From the NCBI GenBank assembly GCA_964598495.1, contig CAZRBY010000020.1, positions 1-31,142 of the forward strand: a DNA stretch of 31,142 bases, read 5' to 3'. Under the pieces are notes generated by a model that was not told the DNA's origin, searched no databases, and worked only from the letters and a program-made list of their open reading frames with translations. A program made the position numbers and the translations under genes. Position 1 is the first letter of the stretch; each line of letters starts with the position of its first letter. This DNA is from Cacconaster sp964598495. Lineage in GTDB: Bacteria > Bacteroidota > Bacteroidia > Bacteroidales > UBA932. Positions 8,189-17,057 of this stretch are shown here, one piece after another.

Positions 8189-9301
8189 TTATCTAATGAG
8201 GGAGAGTACCTCTGCCGCTATTTCTTCTGCTGCTCCCTTTCGTCCTAGTTTGAGCGCATTTGTCTCCAATTTGCGGATGCGTGCGCTATCGGAAAGCAAC
8301 TCTTCTGCAGTATCCATCAGTATCTCTTCAGCAATATCATCCCTGACCATCAGCGCAGCCTCTTTATCTACCAAAGCCATAGCGTTGTGCGTTTGGTGAT
8401 CCTCTGTCACGTTGGGTGACGGAACAAAGATGGTTGCCTTGCCGGCGACACAGAGTTCGGAGATTGTTCCGGCTCCCGCGCGGGAAATGACCACATCTGC
8501 CACGGCATAAGCAAGATCCATCCTCCGGATGAAATCAAAATGCTTTACGTTGGACAGTTCACGCTCTTTCATATATTCGGCAATGTCGCTGCTGTAATAC
8601 TTTCCATTCTGCCAAATCACTTGGTAATCAGCATTTGCCCCCTTTTCAGCCACCCATTTTTTCATGGCCTTATTGAGAGTTCCGCTGCCGAGACTGCCAC
8701 CGACTACAAAGATGGTCTTTTTATTTGGATTGAGTTCGTAGAAGTCATATCCTTCGGCTCTTTCAGCCTCCGTAGGCGGCTTTATTTCCTTCCTGATGGG
8801 ATTTCCCGTGAGAATGATTTTCTCCGCAGGGAAAAACTTATCCATTCCACTGTAGGCGACACAAATTTTGTCCGCTTTTTTTGAAAGAATCCTGTTGGTC
8901 AATCCCGCATATGAGTTTTGCTCCTGTATCAGGCAGGGGATTTTCATTCCGGATGCACTCCATAACAACGGTGCACTGGCATAGCCGCCCACTCCAACTG
9001 CTACATCGGGTTTGAATTCCCTGATGATCTCTTTTGCCATTGAGATGCTTTTGAGAATTTTGAAAGGCAGTGCGAAATTTGCCAGGGAAAGTTTACGTTG
9101 CAATCCCGCTACCGGCAGACCTTTAATTTCATAGCCCGCCTGTGGTACTCTCTCCATCTCCATTCTGCCCTCGGCGCCCACAAAAAGTATTTCGGCCTCA
9201 GGGACTCTCTCCCGTATGGCCCCGGCTATTGAGAGAGCCGGAAATATATGTCCTCCCGTACCCCCTCCGCTGATGATGATTCTTGGTTTGCTTTTACTCA
9301 T
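8189..9301 (-). CDS. murG: UDP-N-acetylglucosamine--lipid I GlcNAc transferase
   Basis: MurG transfers GlcNAc from UDP-GlcNAc to lipid I at the inner face of the membrane to give lipid II. The 370-residue GT28 enzyme has the first glycine loop SGGGTGGHIFPALSIA (residues 11-26). It also has GVGGYASAPLLWSA, the IQEQNSYAGLTNR segment that includes the lipid-binding region, and a second glycine loop VVGGSLGSGTLN. The sugar-nucleotide site is SRAGAGTISELC. All are in the order and spacing of the family. The ATG at 9301 overlaps the ftsW stop by four bases (ATGA). murC follows after seven bases. Confidence 0.97.
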   Translation of the reverse strand: MSKSKPRIIISGGGTGGHIFPALSIAGAIRERVPEAEILFVGAEGRMEMERVPQAGYEIKGLPVAGLQRKLSLANFALPFKILKSISMAKEIIREFKPDVAVGVGGYASAPLLWSASGMKIPCLIQEQNSYAGLTNRILSKKADKICVAYSGMDKFFPAEKIILTGNPIRKEIKPPTEAERAEGYDFYELNPNKKTIFVVGGSLGSGTLNKAMKKWVAEKGANADYQVIWQNGKYYSSDIAEYMKERELSNVKHFDFIRRMDLAYAVADVVISRAGAGTISELCVAGKATIFVPSPNVTEDHQTHNAMALVDKEAALMVRDDIAEEILMDTAEELLSDSARIRKLETNALKLGRKGAAEEIAAEVLSLIR

Positions 9302-10596
9302 AATTCATAAGTCTCCGACAACATTATTTCCGATTCTTTTTCTTTTGCCTCTTCTTCAAGTTCTTTGCGTCTGATTTCGTCCTGTTTGTCCAGTTGTTTG
9401 CTTACTGACAGGATAATGCCGAATGCGCCGCTCAGTACCATATATGCCGTTCCACCATGACTTATCAAGGGTAAAGTGTGGCCTGTGACCGGCATAAGAC
9501 CTACATTCACCATTATATGCAGGAAGGCCTGGGTGGCTATAAGAAATGCCAAACCCAAGACCAGCGCTCCCGAAAAGATAGTTTCGCACCTAAATGCTAT
9601 CGTGATGCACCTGAAGATAAATATCAGATAGATCATTATAACGAAAATACCCCCCAGCAGCCCATATTCTTCCACAATAAAGGCATATATGAAGTCAGAA
9701 AAGGCCATTGACAGAGAATATCTCTGAGTGCTCTTGCCCGGACCTTTTCCAATTATTCCCCCTTCGTGTATTGCTACTTTTGCATTAATGGCTTGACGCT
9801 GACCATCCAAATGTTTCTGTCTTTCGGCATCTGACATAGCAGCCTCAGCCTCTTCCAAATCCTTCTTTGCATCAAAAAAGTTGACGATACGGTTGGAGGC
9901 CGTGCCGAAGCGGTTGAAGACTTTGGCGACGGAACCCGTTTTTTCACTTTCGGCTTGACCCTTATTACTAAAAAAAAGCGAATAGATCCCGAACATAGCC
10001 AACACAACCAGTATTCCGATACCTGCGGTAATGCCCAGATGTTTTATGTTGACATTCATAAAGAAGAGCAGCAATATGCTGATCACACCGAACAACAGCG
10101 CCGATGAGAAGCTGTTGGCCATAACCATAATGCATACAACTCCTATTGGCAGTAGTATCTTGAGCAGGAAGTCCTTGTAAGTGGTCAATGAATTCTGCCA
10201 GAGCTCCAGTGCCTTTGCAATGTAGAGTATCAATCCTACTTTTGCAAATTCAAAAACCTGGATTGTCCTGCCGAAGAGCCTGATGCCTCTGGCTGCCTCA
10301 TTTCGTACATCCGGGATGATGAAAAGCAATACCAGCATTACTACTGTAATTGCAAATAGGGGAAAAGCGGTAAAACGGTAAAACCTCATCGGTATCAGGT
10401 AGCAGATCAAAAGGGCGGCAAAACCGATGGATACCGATATGAGTTGCTCCTGCAGTATATATAGTTTGCTTACGCCTGCCTTGTTGGCCAGAAACGTGCT
10501 GGAAGAGAATACCGCCAGAAGCGAAATGATGGCCAAGCAAAGTACAAGTATCCAGATGATCCTGTCTCCTTTAAGTCTTATTTTCAGTCTACCCAT
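9298..10596 (-). CDS. ftsW: Septal peptidoglycan polymerase FtsW (SEDS family)
   Basis: FtsW polymerises lipid II glycan strands at the septum with its partner class B PBP, here probably the ftsI product encoded upstream. The 432-residue protein has about ten hydrophobic segments. The large extracytoplasmic loop leads into GGIIGKGPGKSTQRYSLSM (residues 279-297) and FSDFIYAFIVEEYG (299-312), where Asp301 matches the catalytic aspartate of SEDS enzymes. The C-terminal signature is read as GLMPVTGHTLPLISHGGTAYM. The loop at about 212-268 is charged and includes an alanine/glutamate-rich stretch. RodA is the main alternative, but position in the dcw cluster favours FtsW. ATG at 10596 follows the murD stop by six bases in the leftward direction. 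Confidence 0.93.
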   Translation of the reverse strand: MGRLKIRLKGDRIIWILVLCLAIISLLAVFSSSTFLANKAGVSKLYILQEQLISVSIGFAALLICYLIPMRFYRFTAFPLFAITVVMLVLLFIIPDVRNEAARGIRLFGRTIQVFEFAKVGLILYIAKALELWQNSLTTYKDFLLKILLPIGVVCIMVMANSFSSALLFGVISILLLFFMNVNIKHLGITAGIGILVVLAMFGIYSLFFSNKGQAESEKTGSVAKVFNRFGTASNRIVNFFDAKKDLEEAEAAMSDAERQKHLDGQRQAINAKVAIHEGGIIGKGPGKSTQRYSLSMAFSDFIYAFIVEEYGLLGGIFVIMIYLIFIFRCITIAFRCETIFSGALVLGLAFLIATQAFLHIMVNVGLMPVTGHTLPLISHGGTAYMVLSGAFGIILSVSKQLDKQDEIRRKELEEEAKEKESEIMLSETYEL

Positions 10597-10602
10597 TCCC
10601 TA

Positions 10603-11937
10603 CTAAAGATTTTTTACGGCAGCTTTAAACTGTCTGCCCCTGTCCTCATAATTCTTGAATAGGTCAAAACTCGCGCAGCTGGGCGAAAGGAGGACGGTGT
10701 CACCCTTTTTTGCTATGGACGCAGCTATCTTTACAGCCTCCTCTGCGGAGCGAGTATCGTGTATTTCAGCCACCTTGTCCCCAAAAAAATCATGGATTTT
10801 CCGGTTGTCGACACCGAGGCAGACTATAGCTCTAACCTTCTCCTTCACCAGATCAGCAATAGGGGAGTAGTCATTGCCCTTGTCGGTTCCCCCAAGTATC
10901 AGTACGATTGGAGTTTTGATGCTTTCCAGTGCATACCAGGTGGAGTTGACATTTGTCGCCTTGGAGTCGTTGATATATATCACACCGCCCACGGAGAGCA
11001 CTTTTTCCATTCTGTGTTCCACTCCCGTGAAGGTTGTCAGGGCCTCCCGTATGGTACTGTTGGTAATGTTCATTATTTTGCCCGTGATTGCCGCTGCCAT
11101 CGAATTGTATATGTTGTGTTTCCCCTGGAGTGCAAGTTCGTGAAGAAACATTTCGTAGCCGCTGTCTTTGTATCTGACATACATTTTATCTCCCTCAACA
11201 CAGGCTCCCTGTTCTACGACGGAGTTTTGACTGAATGGAATTTTCTGCGCCTGAACAACGATGCGGTTAAGATGTTCTACAGTTATTTCATCATCGGAGC
11301 AGAAGATGAAACAATCCTCCTTTGCCATATTACGGGTAATCCGGAATTTGGAATTGATGTAGTTTTGCATCTGGTTGCCGTATCTGTCGAGATGGTCAGG
11401 GGTGATGTTGAGCAAAACCGCAATATCCGCCTTGAATTCATACATTCCGTCAAGTTGGAAACTGCTTATCTCAAGCACAAAGATATCGTGCTCCGCCTTG
11501 GCTACCTGGAATGCGTAACTCTGGCCGATATTGCCGCCCAACCCCACATTCAGGCCGGCATTTTTTAACAAGTAGTATATAAGCGACGTAGTGGTGGTCT
11601 TGCCGTTGCTGCCGGTGACGCAGATCTTTCTGGAGTTGTCATATCTGCCCGCAAACTCAATTTCCGAAATCACGGATATGCCACGGGCATTAAGTCCGAT
11701 AATCAACGGTACGGTATCGGGGATACCGGGACTTTTGATTACTTCGTCGGCATTATATATCTTCTCAATGGTATGTCCACCCTCCTCAAAGGGAATTCCG
11801 TACTCCACAAGACGTGCAACGTGTTCCTCTTTGAGTTTCCCGTTGTCTGAGAGAAAGACGTCAAACCCTTTGACCTTCGCCAGAACTGCAGCTCCGGAGC
11901 CGCTCTCTCCACCGCCCAATACGACTATTCTTTTCAT
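10603..11937 (-). CDS. murD: UDP-N-acetylmuramoyl-L-alanine--D-glutamate ligase
   Basis: MurD adds D-glutamate to UDP-MurNAc-L-Ala in the cytoplasm with ATP. The 444-residue protein begins with the nucleotide-fold motif VVLGGGESGSGAAVLA (residues 5-20). It has the IKSPGIP block, the ATP loop CVTGSNGKTTTTSLIY (106-121), the NITPDHLDRYG block, and INDSKATNVNSTWYAL in the C-terminal domain, followed by LILGGTDKGNDY. These are MurD-specific. ATG at 11937 lies nine bases after the mraY stop. No Shine-Dalgarno sequence is visible. The opposite strand has a long open frame, but it lacks any homology and is a shadow. Confidence 0.97.
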   Translation of the reverse strand: MKRIVVLGGGESGSGAAVLAKVKGFDVFLSDNGKLKEEHVARLVEYGIPFEEGGHTIEKIYNADEVIKSPGIPDTVPLIIGLNARGISVISEIEFAGRYDNSRKICVTGSNGKTTTTSLIYYLLKNAGLNVGLGGNIGQSYAFQVAKAEHDIFVLEISSFQLDGMYEFKADIAVLLNITPDHLDRYGNQMQNYINSKFRITRNMAKEDCFIFCSDDEITVEHLNRIVVQAQKIPFSQNSVVEQGACVEGDKMYVRYKDSGYEMFLHELALQGKHNIYNSMAAAITGKIMNITNSTIREALTTFTGVEHRMEKVLSVGGVIYINDSKATNVNSTWYALESIKTPIVLILGGTDKGNDYSPIADLVKEKVRAIVCLGVDNRKIHDFFGDKVAEIHDTRSAEEAVKIAASIAKKGDTVLLSPSCASFDLFKNYEDRGRQFKAAVKNL

Positions 11938-11946
11938 ATAGCTTTA

Positions 11947-13245
11947 TTATCTGATCTTTAATGTTACTACTGTCAATACCGCAAGTATTATAGAGACGAT
12001 AATGAATCTCGCCACTACTTTCTGTTCTGCATATACTTTTCCCGGCCACTGGATTATAGCATCCGGATTCTCCTTCTGAAAATGGTGGTGGAGGGGTGTC
12101 ATCTTGAATACTCTTACACCGGCACCGGTTTTTTTCTTTGTGTATTTGAAATAAAATCTCTGCACCACAACCGAGAGGCTCTCAAGGAAAAATATTCCGC
12201 AAAGCAATGGAAGGAGCAATTCCTTCCTGACAAGAATAGCGCATACGCCTATTATACCGCCGAGAGTCAGGCTGCCCGTATCGCCCATAAAAACCTGGGC
12301 GGGGTAGGAGTTGTACCACATAAATCCCAACAGGGATCCCACCATTGATGAAAAGAATACGGTAATCTCCGCACTGCTCGGGATATACATTATATTGAGG
12401 TACTCGGAGTAAATGACGTTACCTGAGAGATATGCAAAGATTCCGAGAGTGGCTCCCACGATGGCAGTTACTCCGGTTGCCAGGCCGTCAAGCCCATCCG
12501 TGACGTTGCAGCCGTTGGAACAGGCCGTTATCACCAGAATGATGAAACATACATATATGAACCATTTGAAATATTCTCCGAAGCATCCTCCGAAAGGCGA
12601 TAACCATCCATAGTCAAACTCGTTATCCTTGACAAATGGAAGTGTAGTTTTGGTGCTGTTTTCCAACACACCGGTGTCCACATTCAGAGTTTCGACCGGA
12701 ATTGCAATATCAACAGCAATGCCTTCACTTGAGATCTCTTCTACTGGAGTAATCTTTTTCTGTTCTCTGAATCCTGCCTCATTGCTGAAGCACATTATCA
12801 AGCCGACAATAAGGCCCAAAAGTACCTGGGATGCTATTTTGTACCAGCCGTTAAGGCCCTCCTTCCTCTTCTTGAACACTTTAATGTAGTCATCCACGAA
12901 TCCGATCGTGCCAAACCACACTGTGGTAAGTATTAATATCAGGATATTGATGTTGGTCAGGTCGCAGAATAGCAATACCGGCACCAGTATAGATATGATT
13001 ATAATGATGCCGCCCATAGTAGGAGTGCCTTTTTTCTGTAACTGGCCTTCCAAACCGAGATCCCGTATGGTTTCGCCGATTTGTTTTTTCCGAAGCCAGA
13101 CAATCAGTTTGTGCCCGATGATCAGCGATATCAAGATGGCAATGATGCTGGCTCCGAAAGATCTGAATGAGATGTACTTCATCAGTCCCGAACCGGCGAA
13201 ATCTATGTTCGCTTTCTCAAAATATTCAAAAAGGTGGTACAGCAT
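11947..13245 (-). CDS. mraY: Phospho-N-acetylmuramoyl-pentapeptide transferase
   Basis: MraY moves phospho-MurNAc-pentapeptide onto undecaprenyl phosphate, making lipid I in the inner membrane. The 432-residue polytopic protein has KKGTPTMGGI (residues 71-80), the Asp pair in FVDDYIKVF (117-125), NVTDGLDGLATG (247-258), GDTGSL (321-326) and the His cluster TPLHHHFQ (383-390). A loop of about 65 residues at 155-222 interrupts two membrane segments; a similar insertion is familiar from Bacteroidetes MraY. I chose the ATG at 13245 (MLYHLFEYFEKANIDF), which is the conserved N terminus; the frame is open upstream into murE but without homology. The gene starts 19 bases after the murE stop. Confidence 0.96.
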   Translation of the reverse strand: MLYHLFEYFEKANIDFAGSGLMKYISFRSFGASIIAILISLIIGHKLIVWLRKKQIGETIRDLGLEGQLQKKGTPTMGGIIIIISILVPVLLFCDLTNINILILILTTVWFGTIGFVDDYIKVFKKRKEGLNGWYKIASQVLLGLIVGLIMCFSNEAGFREQKKITPVEEISSEGIAVDIAIPVETLNVDTGVLENSTKTTLPFVKDNEFDYGWLSPFGGCFGEYFKWFIYVCFIILVITACSNGCNVTDGLDGLATGVTAIVGATLGIFAYLSGNVIYSEYLNIMYIPSSAEITVFFSSMVGSLLGFMWYNSYPAQVFMGDTGSLTLGGIIGVCAILVRKELLLPLLCGIFFLESLSVVVQRFYFKYTKKKTGAGVRVFKMTPLHHHFQKENPDAIIQWPGKVYAEQKVVARFIIVSIILAVLTVVTLKIR

Positions 13246-13264
13246 AGGTAGAGGTTTTGGTCGG

Positions 13265-14713
13265 TTATAGTTGTTCAAATGTTTCGGAGATAATCTCCTT
13301 GTCGTCAAAGTGGTGTTTTTCTCCTCCGACAATCTGGTAGTTTTCGTGGCCTTTGCCCGCTACAAGTATGACAGCGCCTTTGGAAGCCATCATGATGGCT
13401 GTGCGGATGGCCTCTTTGCGGTCGGTAATGAAGAGTGACTTCTTTTTTTCGGCGGCGTTGAGGCCGTTGCGGATATCATTTATTATGGCATCGGGATCCT
13501 CGAAACGGGGATTGTCCGATGTTACAATTACTTTGTCGGCATATTTTGCTGCAATGACTCCCATTTCCGGTCGTTTGCTCTTATCTCTGTTTCCTCCGCA
13601 ACCGAATACACAGATCACCTCTCTTCCTCTGGCAGTCAAGCGAATTGTTTTGAGAACATTTTCGAGAGCGTCTGGAGTATGGGCATAGTCCACAATTGCA
13701 GTGATTTCATTCCCTCCGCGAACATATTCGAGACGTCCGGCAACAGCTTTCAATAAACTCATTTTCACCAGCACTTCATCTCTGTCGGCTCCCAGAAGAA
13801 TTGCCGTAGCATAGACTGCCAGCAGGTTGTATGCATTGTGCGCTCCTATAAACCGTGTCCAGAAACGATTGTTGCCGATAGCGAGCATCATTCCTTCTAT
13901 ACTCTCTTCTACGATTTTACAGTTGAAGTCGGCAATCGTTCGGCAGGAATATCTCTTTACGGTTGCCTTGCAATTCTGCACCATAACTTCGCCGTTTTTA
14001 TCGTCTATATTGATAAGGGCGAAAGCAGTTTTCGGCAGATTGTCGAACAGACGCTTCTTGCAATGAAGATATTCGAGGAATGTATTGTGGTAATCGAGAT
14101 GGTCGTGAGTAAGGTTGGAAAAAATGGCTCCCCTGAATTGCAGACCATAGACACGTTCCTGGTCAAGGGCATGGGAACTAACCTCCATAAAGCAGTATTC
14201 GCAACCTCTTTCGGCCATAAGAGCCATCAGTTTGTTTAGAGCAATGGCATCAGGAGTGGTGTGTTCGGTTTCGAATTTCTCCTCCCCGATGTAGTTGGCT
14301 ATGGTTGAAATCAGCCCACAGTAATATCCGAGCGAGGTGAAAAGATTGTAGAGTAGTGTAGCCGTGGTAGTCTTGCCGTTGGTGCCTGTCACCCCCACCA
14401 GGTTGAATTTGGATGATGGATTGCCGTAAAAACGAGACGCGGCCAGGCCCGCCGCTTTCCTGCTGTCGGGTACCTTTATATATGTGGCATCTCCTCCCTT
14501 GTGTTCACCCTCCTGATAGATCACTGCAGATGCGCCTGCCTTGATGGCACTCTCTATATAGTCGTGTCCGTCACTCTTACTGCCGACTGCCGCTATGAAG
14601 AGCGAGCCCGCGCTGCATTTGCGGGAGTCGAGCGTGATGTCGCGTATCTCATTGGATATGCTGCCACTTATGTCGAGGACTTCAATCCCTTGGAGTATCT
14701 TATTCAGTTGCAT
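13265..14713 (-). CDS. murE: UDP-MurNAc-L-Ala-D-Glu--2,6-diaminopimelate ligase
   Basis: MurE adds the third amino acid of the peptide stem. The 482-residue product has the ATP loop GVTGTNGKTTTATLLYN (about residues 107-123), the HTTPDA block, MEVSSHAL, THDHLDYH and the C-terminal DYAHTPDALENVL. The specificity loop reads DNPR at about 400-403, the form associated with meso-diaminopimelate rather than lysine, so the stem is predicted to be DAP type. I chose ATG 14713 (MQLNKILQGI); a TTG four codons upstream is unlikely. The start lies 14 bases inside the 3' end of ftsI. mraY follows. Length and motif order are normal. Confidence 0.96.
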   Translation of the reverse strand: MQLNKILQGIEVLDISGSISNEIRDITLDSRKCSAGSLFIAAVGSKSDGHDYIESAIKAGASAVIYQEGEHKGGDATYIKVPDSRKAAGLAASRFYGNPSSKFNLVGVTGTNGKTTTATLLYNLFTSLGYYCGLISTIANYIGEEKFETEHTTPDAIALNKLMALMAERGCEYCFMEVSSHALDQERVYGLQFRGAIFSNLTHDHLDYHNTFLEYLHCKKRLFDNLPKTAFALINIDDKNGEVMVQNCKATVKRYSCRTIADFNCKIVEESIEGMMLAIGNNRFWTRFIGAHNAYNLLAVYATAILLGADRDEVLVKMSLLKAVAGRLEYVRGGNEITAIVDYAHTPDALENVLKTIRLTARGREVICVFGCGGNRDKSKRPEMGVIAAKYADKVIVTSDNPRFEDPDAIINDIRNGLNAAEKKKSLFITDRKEAIRTAIMMASKGAVILVAGKGHENYQIVGGEKHHFDDKEIISETFEQL

Positions 14714-16718
14714 ATTTTTCGGCAAGATAAATTTTGACTTTTTTGTTTGATGTCTCTGAACCTGGTTCGGGTTCCTGTTTTACTACGGCACCGTGTCCGG
14801 AAAAGGAGACCGAATAACCCCTGCTTTCAAGGGTGCTTATACTGTTTTTGAGACCCATTCCTATCACATCAGGAACTCCCGACAGCGTGTCATTTACAAT
14901 GCGGTTTGGATACTCCTTATATGCGGGAAGTTGTCCCGAAGCTCTTATCTGTCCGTTCCAGTCCGGCGATGATGCATAGATATTTTCGGCAATTTCCCTC
15001 ACTACGGGAGCAGCCCAAGTGCCGCCGTAAAAGTTTTTGTTAGTAAGCCCGGAGTAGACCACAGCAATAACAGTATAGCGGGGATTTTGGTAAGGGAAAA
15101 AGCCTACGAATGTACCTTGATGGATTTTTCTGCCCTGGCTATCGATATAAGCCCCATTGGTTGGAATTACCACTCGTGCAGTACCGGTCTTGCCGGCTAC
15201 TTCTACCTTGCATCCGTTGAAGGAATTCTTTCCCGTTCCATTCTCCACAACACCTCTAAGCGCCTTATGGAGTTGTTTTGCAGTAGATTCGGAACAGATG
15301 GCAGATAGTATTTGCGGCTCGACCTTTTCAATGGTCCGACCATCTTTGAGATATTCGCTTATAAGGTGAGGTCTGACCATAACTCCATTATTTGCAACAG
15401 CGTTGTATAATGTGATGATATGTAGCGGAGTCATCTCTACGGCATAACCTATGGAAACTGAGGCAAGGTCAATGTCACTCCAGTATCTGACTTTGTCCGA
15501 GGGGTGTGGAATGGTGGCTTTGCCTATACCATATATCTCTATATCGTGCTTCGTGTCAATCTTCATCGCTTTGAGCTGATCCATATATTTTTCGGGCTTA
15601 GACCCGAAATGTTCCCATACCTGGGCTCTGAATACATTGTTAGAAGAGATCTCAAATCCTCTCTGGACGGTGATTTTGTCGTAGTTGCGGAGATATTCGT
15701 CTTCGAATGTTTTCTTGCCTATATTGTAATACACATATGCGGGCATTTCATCTTCCAGTTTGACTTTGCCGGTTTCGAGAAGAATGGCAAGAGAGGTGAT
15801 TTTGAATACCGATCCGGGCTCACCTATTCTGCCTATGGCATAATTGTATCTTTCGGAATAACCCCCTTCGTGCTTTTCGAGATTGACCATAGCCTTGATT
15901 TCGCCCGTGGCCACATCCATTACTATCACCGTTCCCGCCTGGAGATCTTCACTTTGCGAGAGTTTATTTCGTAACGCTCTATCCGCTATGTTCTGGATAT
16001 CCACACTGAGAGTTGTTCTGATATCAGTACCATTTACCGGTGGAATGATGGGCCTATCGTTGTCTGGAATCCACTCATTGCCCTCCGTCTTTTTCAGTGG
16101 GCGTACGCCCGGTTTGCCCCTTAGGATGGAGTCACAACTACCTTCAAGCCCAACTTTTATCTGTGCCGTGTCACTTTTAAGGTGTCCCAGAGTGCGGTAG
16201 GCGAGGTTTTCGTAGGGATATTCGCGGTGATCATCCACCTCTTCAATGATAATACCGCCTCTCCTTTGTCCGTACTTGAGAATGGGGAAAGTCTTTGCCA
16301 GTTGCATCTCCTGATACTTGAGCAGTTGCTTATTTATGCAGACATACCTCCTCTGCTCCTCGCGTGCTATTTTCAGAAACTTCTTGTATTCTGCTGCACT
16401 GCGGTCCTTGTATAGTTTTGCGAGTTCCGTTGCGAGGGCATCCACATTGTTGTCAAAGAGTGTGTCGGCTATAACATCTCTGTGCAGGTCCATATAGAGC
16501 CTATACTCCGGAATAGAAAAGGCCAGATATCGACCATCATCGGAGAGAATGCTGCCTCTGTGGCTCTTTATCTTTTCTTCGTCGGTCACTGCGCCCACAA
16601 CATCCGGTACGTGAGGGATATGAACAAACTGTATAAGCACTATTTTCACCAGCACGGCGATTGCGATAAGGACGAAAATGATGTACACCACACCTACTTT
16701 ACCAATGTTTACTCTCAT
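14700..16718 (-). CDS. ftsI: Class B penicillin-binding protein with PASTA domain (FtsI/PBP3)
   Basis: This is the septal transpeptidase that cross-links peptide stems in the periplasm with FtsW. The 672-residue protein has a single N-terminal membrane anchor (about residues 8-31) and a dimerisation domain starting near RGSILSDDGRYLAF (54-67). In the transpeptidase domain the active-site Ser is Ser303 in GSVFK (302-306), the second motif is SSN (358-360) and the third is KTGT (510-513). A PASTA domain covers about 613-666 and includes PDVIGMGLKNSISTLESRGY. A PASTA-tailed FtsI (Spo VD-like) is usual in Bacteroidetes dcw clusters. ATG at 16718 is preceded by AAGGAG at 16733-16728, inside the ftsL 3' end. 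The 3' end overlaps the murE start by 14 bases. Confidence 0.95.
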   Translation of the reverse strand: MRVNIGKVGVVYIIFVLIAIAVLVKIVLIQFVHIPHVPDVVGAVTDEEKIKSHRGSILSDDGRYLAFSIPEYRLYMDLHRDVIADTLFDNNVDALATELAKLYKDRSAAEYKKFLKIAREEQRRYVCINKQLLKYQEMQLAKTFPILKYGQRRGGIIIEEVDDHREYPYENLAYRTLGHLKSDTAQIKVGLEGSCDSILRGKPGVRPLKKTEGNEWIPDNDRPIIPPVNGTDIRTTLSVDIQNIADRALRNKLSQSEDLQAGTVIVMDVATGEIKAMVNLEKHEGGYSERYNYAIGRIGEPGSVFKITSLAILLETGKVKLEDEMPAYVYYNIGKKTFEDEYLRNYDKITVQRGFEISSNNVFRAQVWEHFGSKPEKYMDQLKAMKIDTKHDIEIYGIGKATIPHPSDKVRYWSDIDLASVSIGYAVEMTPLHIITLYNAVANNGVMVRPHLISEYLKDGRTIEKVEPQILSAICSESTAKQLHKALRGVVENGTGKNSFNGCKVEVAGKTGTARVVIPTNGAYIDSQGRKIHQGTFVGFFPYQNPRYTVIAVVYSGLTNKNFYGGTWAAPVVREIAENIYASSPDWNGQIRASGQLPAYKEYPNRIVNDTLSGVPDVIGMGLKNSISTLESRGYSVSFSGHGAVVKQEPEPGSETSNKKVKIYLAEKYATE

Positions 16719-16722
16719 GACA

Positions 16723-17055
16723 TTACTCTCCTTTTACTCTTTTAGGTGGATCGGTCGGAGCGTGGAGCTTGGACCCGAATCCTTGCAATATCTTTTCTAC
16801 TTTTACCCTGTTGTCAATGCCCACAAGATCAAGAGAGCGTTGCTGACGGCTGATCTCGAGATCCTTGATGATGGCTGAGTTCTTTTCGATTCTTACCAGC
16901 CTGCTCTCAATGTAGAGATTCCAACTGATGAAGAGCACAATCAGGATAAATACATATATAACTATCCATATAAATCTGTCGAGTCTCCTTTTCAATATGA
17001 AGGATCCGCTGAAAAACGAGGTAGTCTTATCTATAATCTTTCTTTTGAGTCCCAT
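16723..17055 (-). CDS. ftsL: FtsL-like bitopic division protein
   Basis: The 110-residue product has a basic cytoplasmic tail (residues 1-27). One strong membrane segment follows at about 28-47 (FIWIVIYVFILIVLFISW), then a short periplasmic part rich in Leu, Ile and charged residues that could form a coiled coil (about 50-95). This is the architecture of FtsL, which recruits and activates FtsW-FtsI through FtsB/FtsQ. Primary sequence identity is not recognisable to E. coli FtsL, as usual, so the call rests on topology and on the invariant position between rsmH and the class B PBP gene. ATG at 17055 is preceded by AAGGAGGT overlapping the rsmH stop codon region. The stop lies four bases before the ftsI start. 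Confidence 0.82.
   Translation of the reverse strand: MGLKRKIIDKTTSFFSGSFILKRRLDRFIWIVIYVFILIVLFISWNLYIESRLVRIEKNSAIIKDLEISRQQRSLDLVGIDNRVKVEKILQGFGSKLHAPTDPPKRVKGE
16728..16733 (-). promoter_or_regulatory. Shine-Dalgarno site of ftsI
   Basis: On the minus strand AAGGAG precedes the ftsI ATG by nine bases and lies within the last codons of ftsL. It supports the start at 16718. Confidence 0.65.
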
Positions 17056-17057
17056 TT

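Noticed and set aside
10759..11568. Rightward open frame of 269 codons opposite murD
   Set aside because: MurD motifs occupy the other strand throughout; the frame has no recognisable domain.
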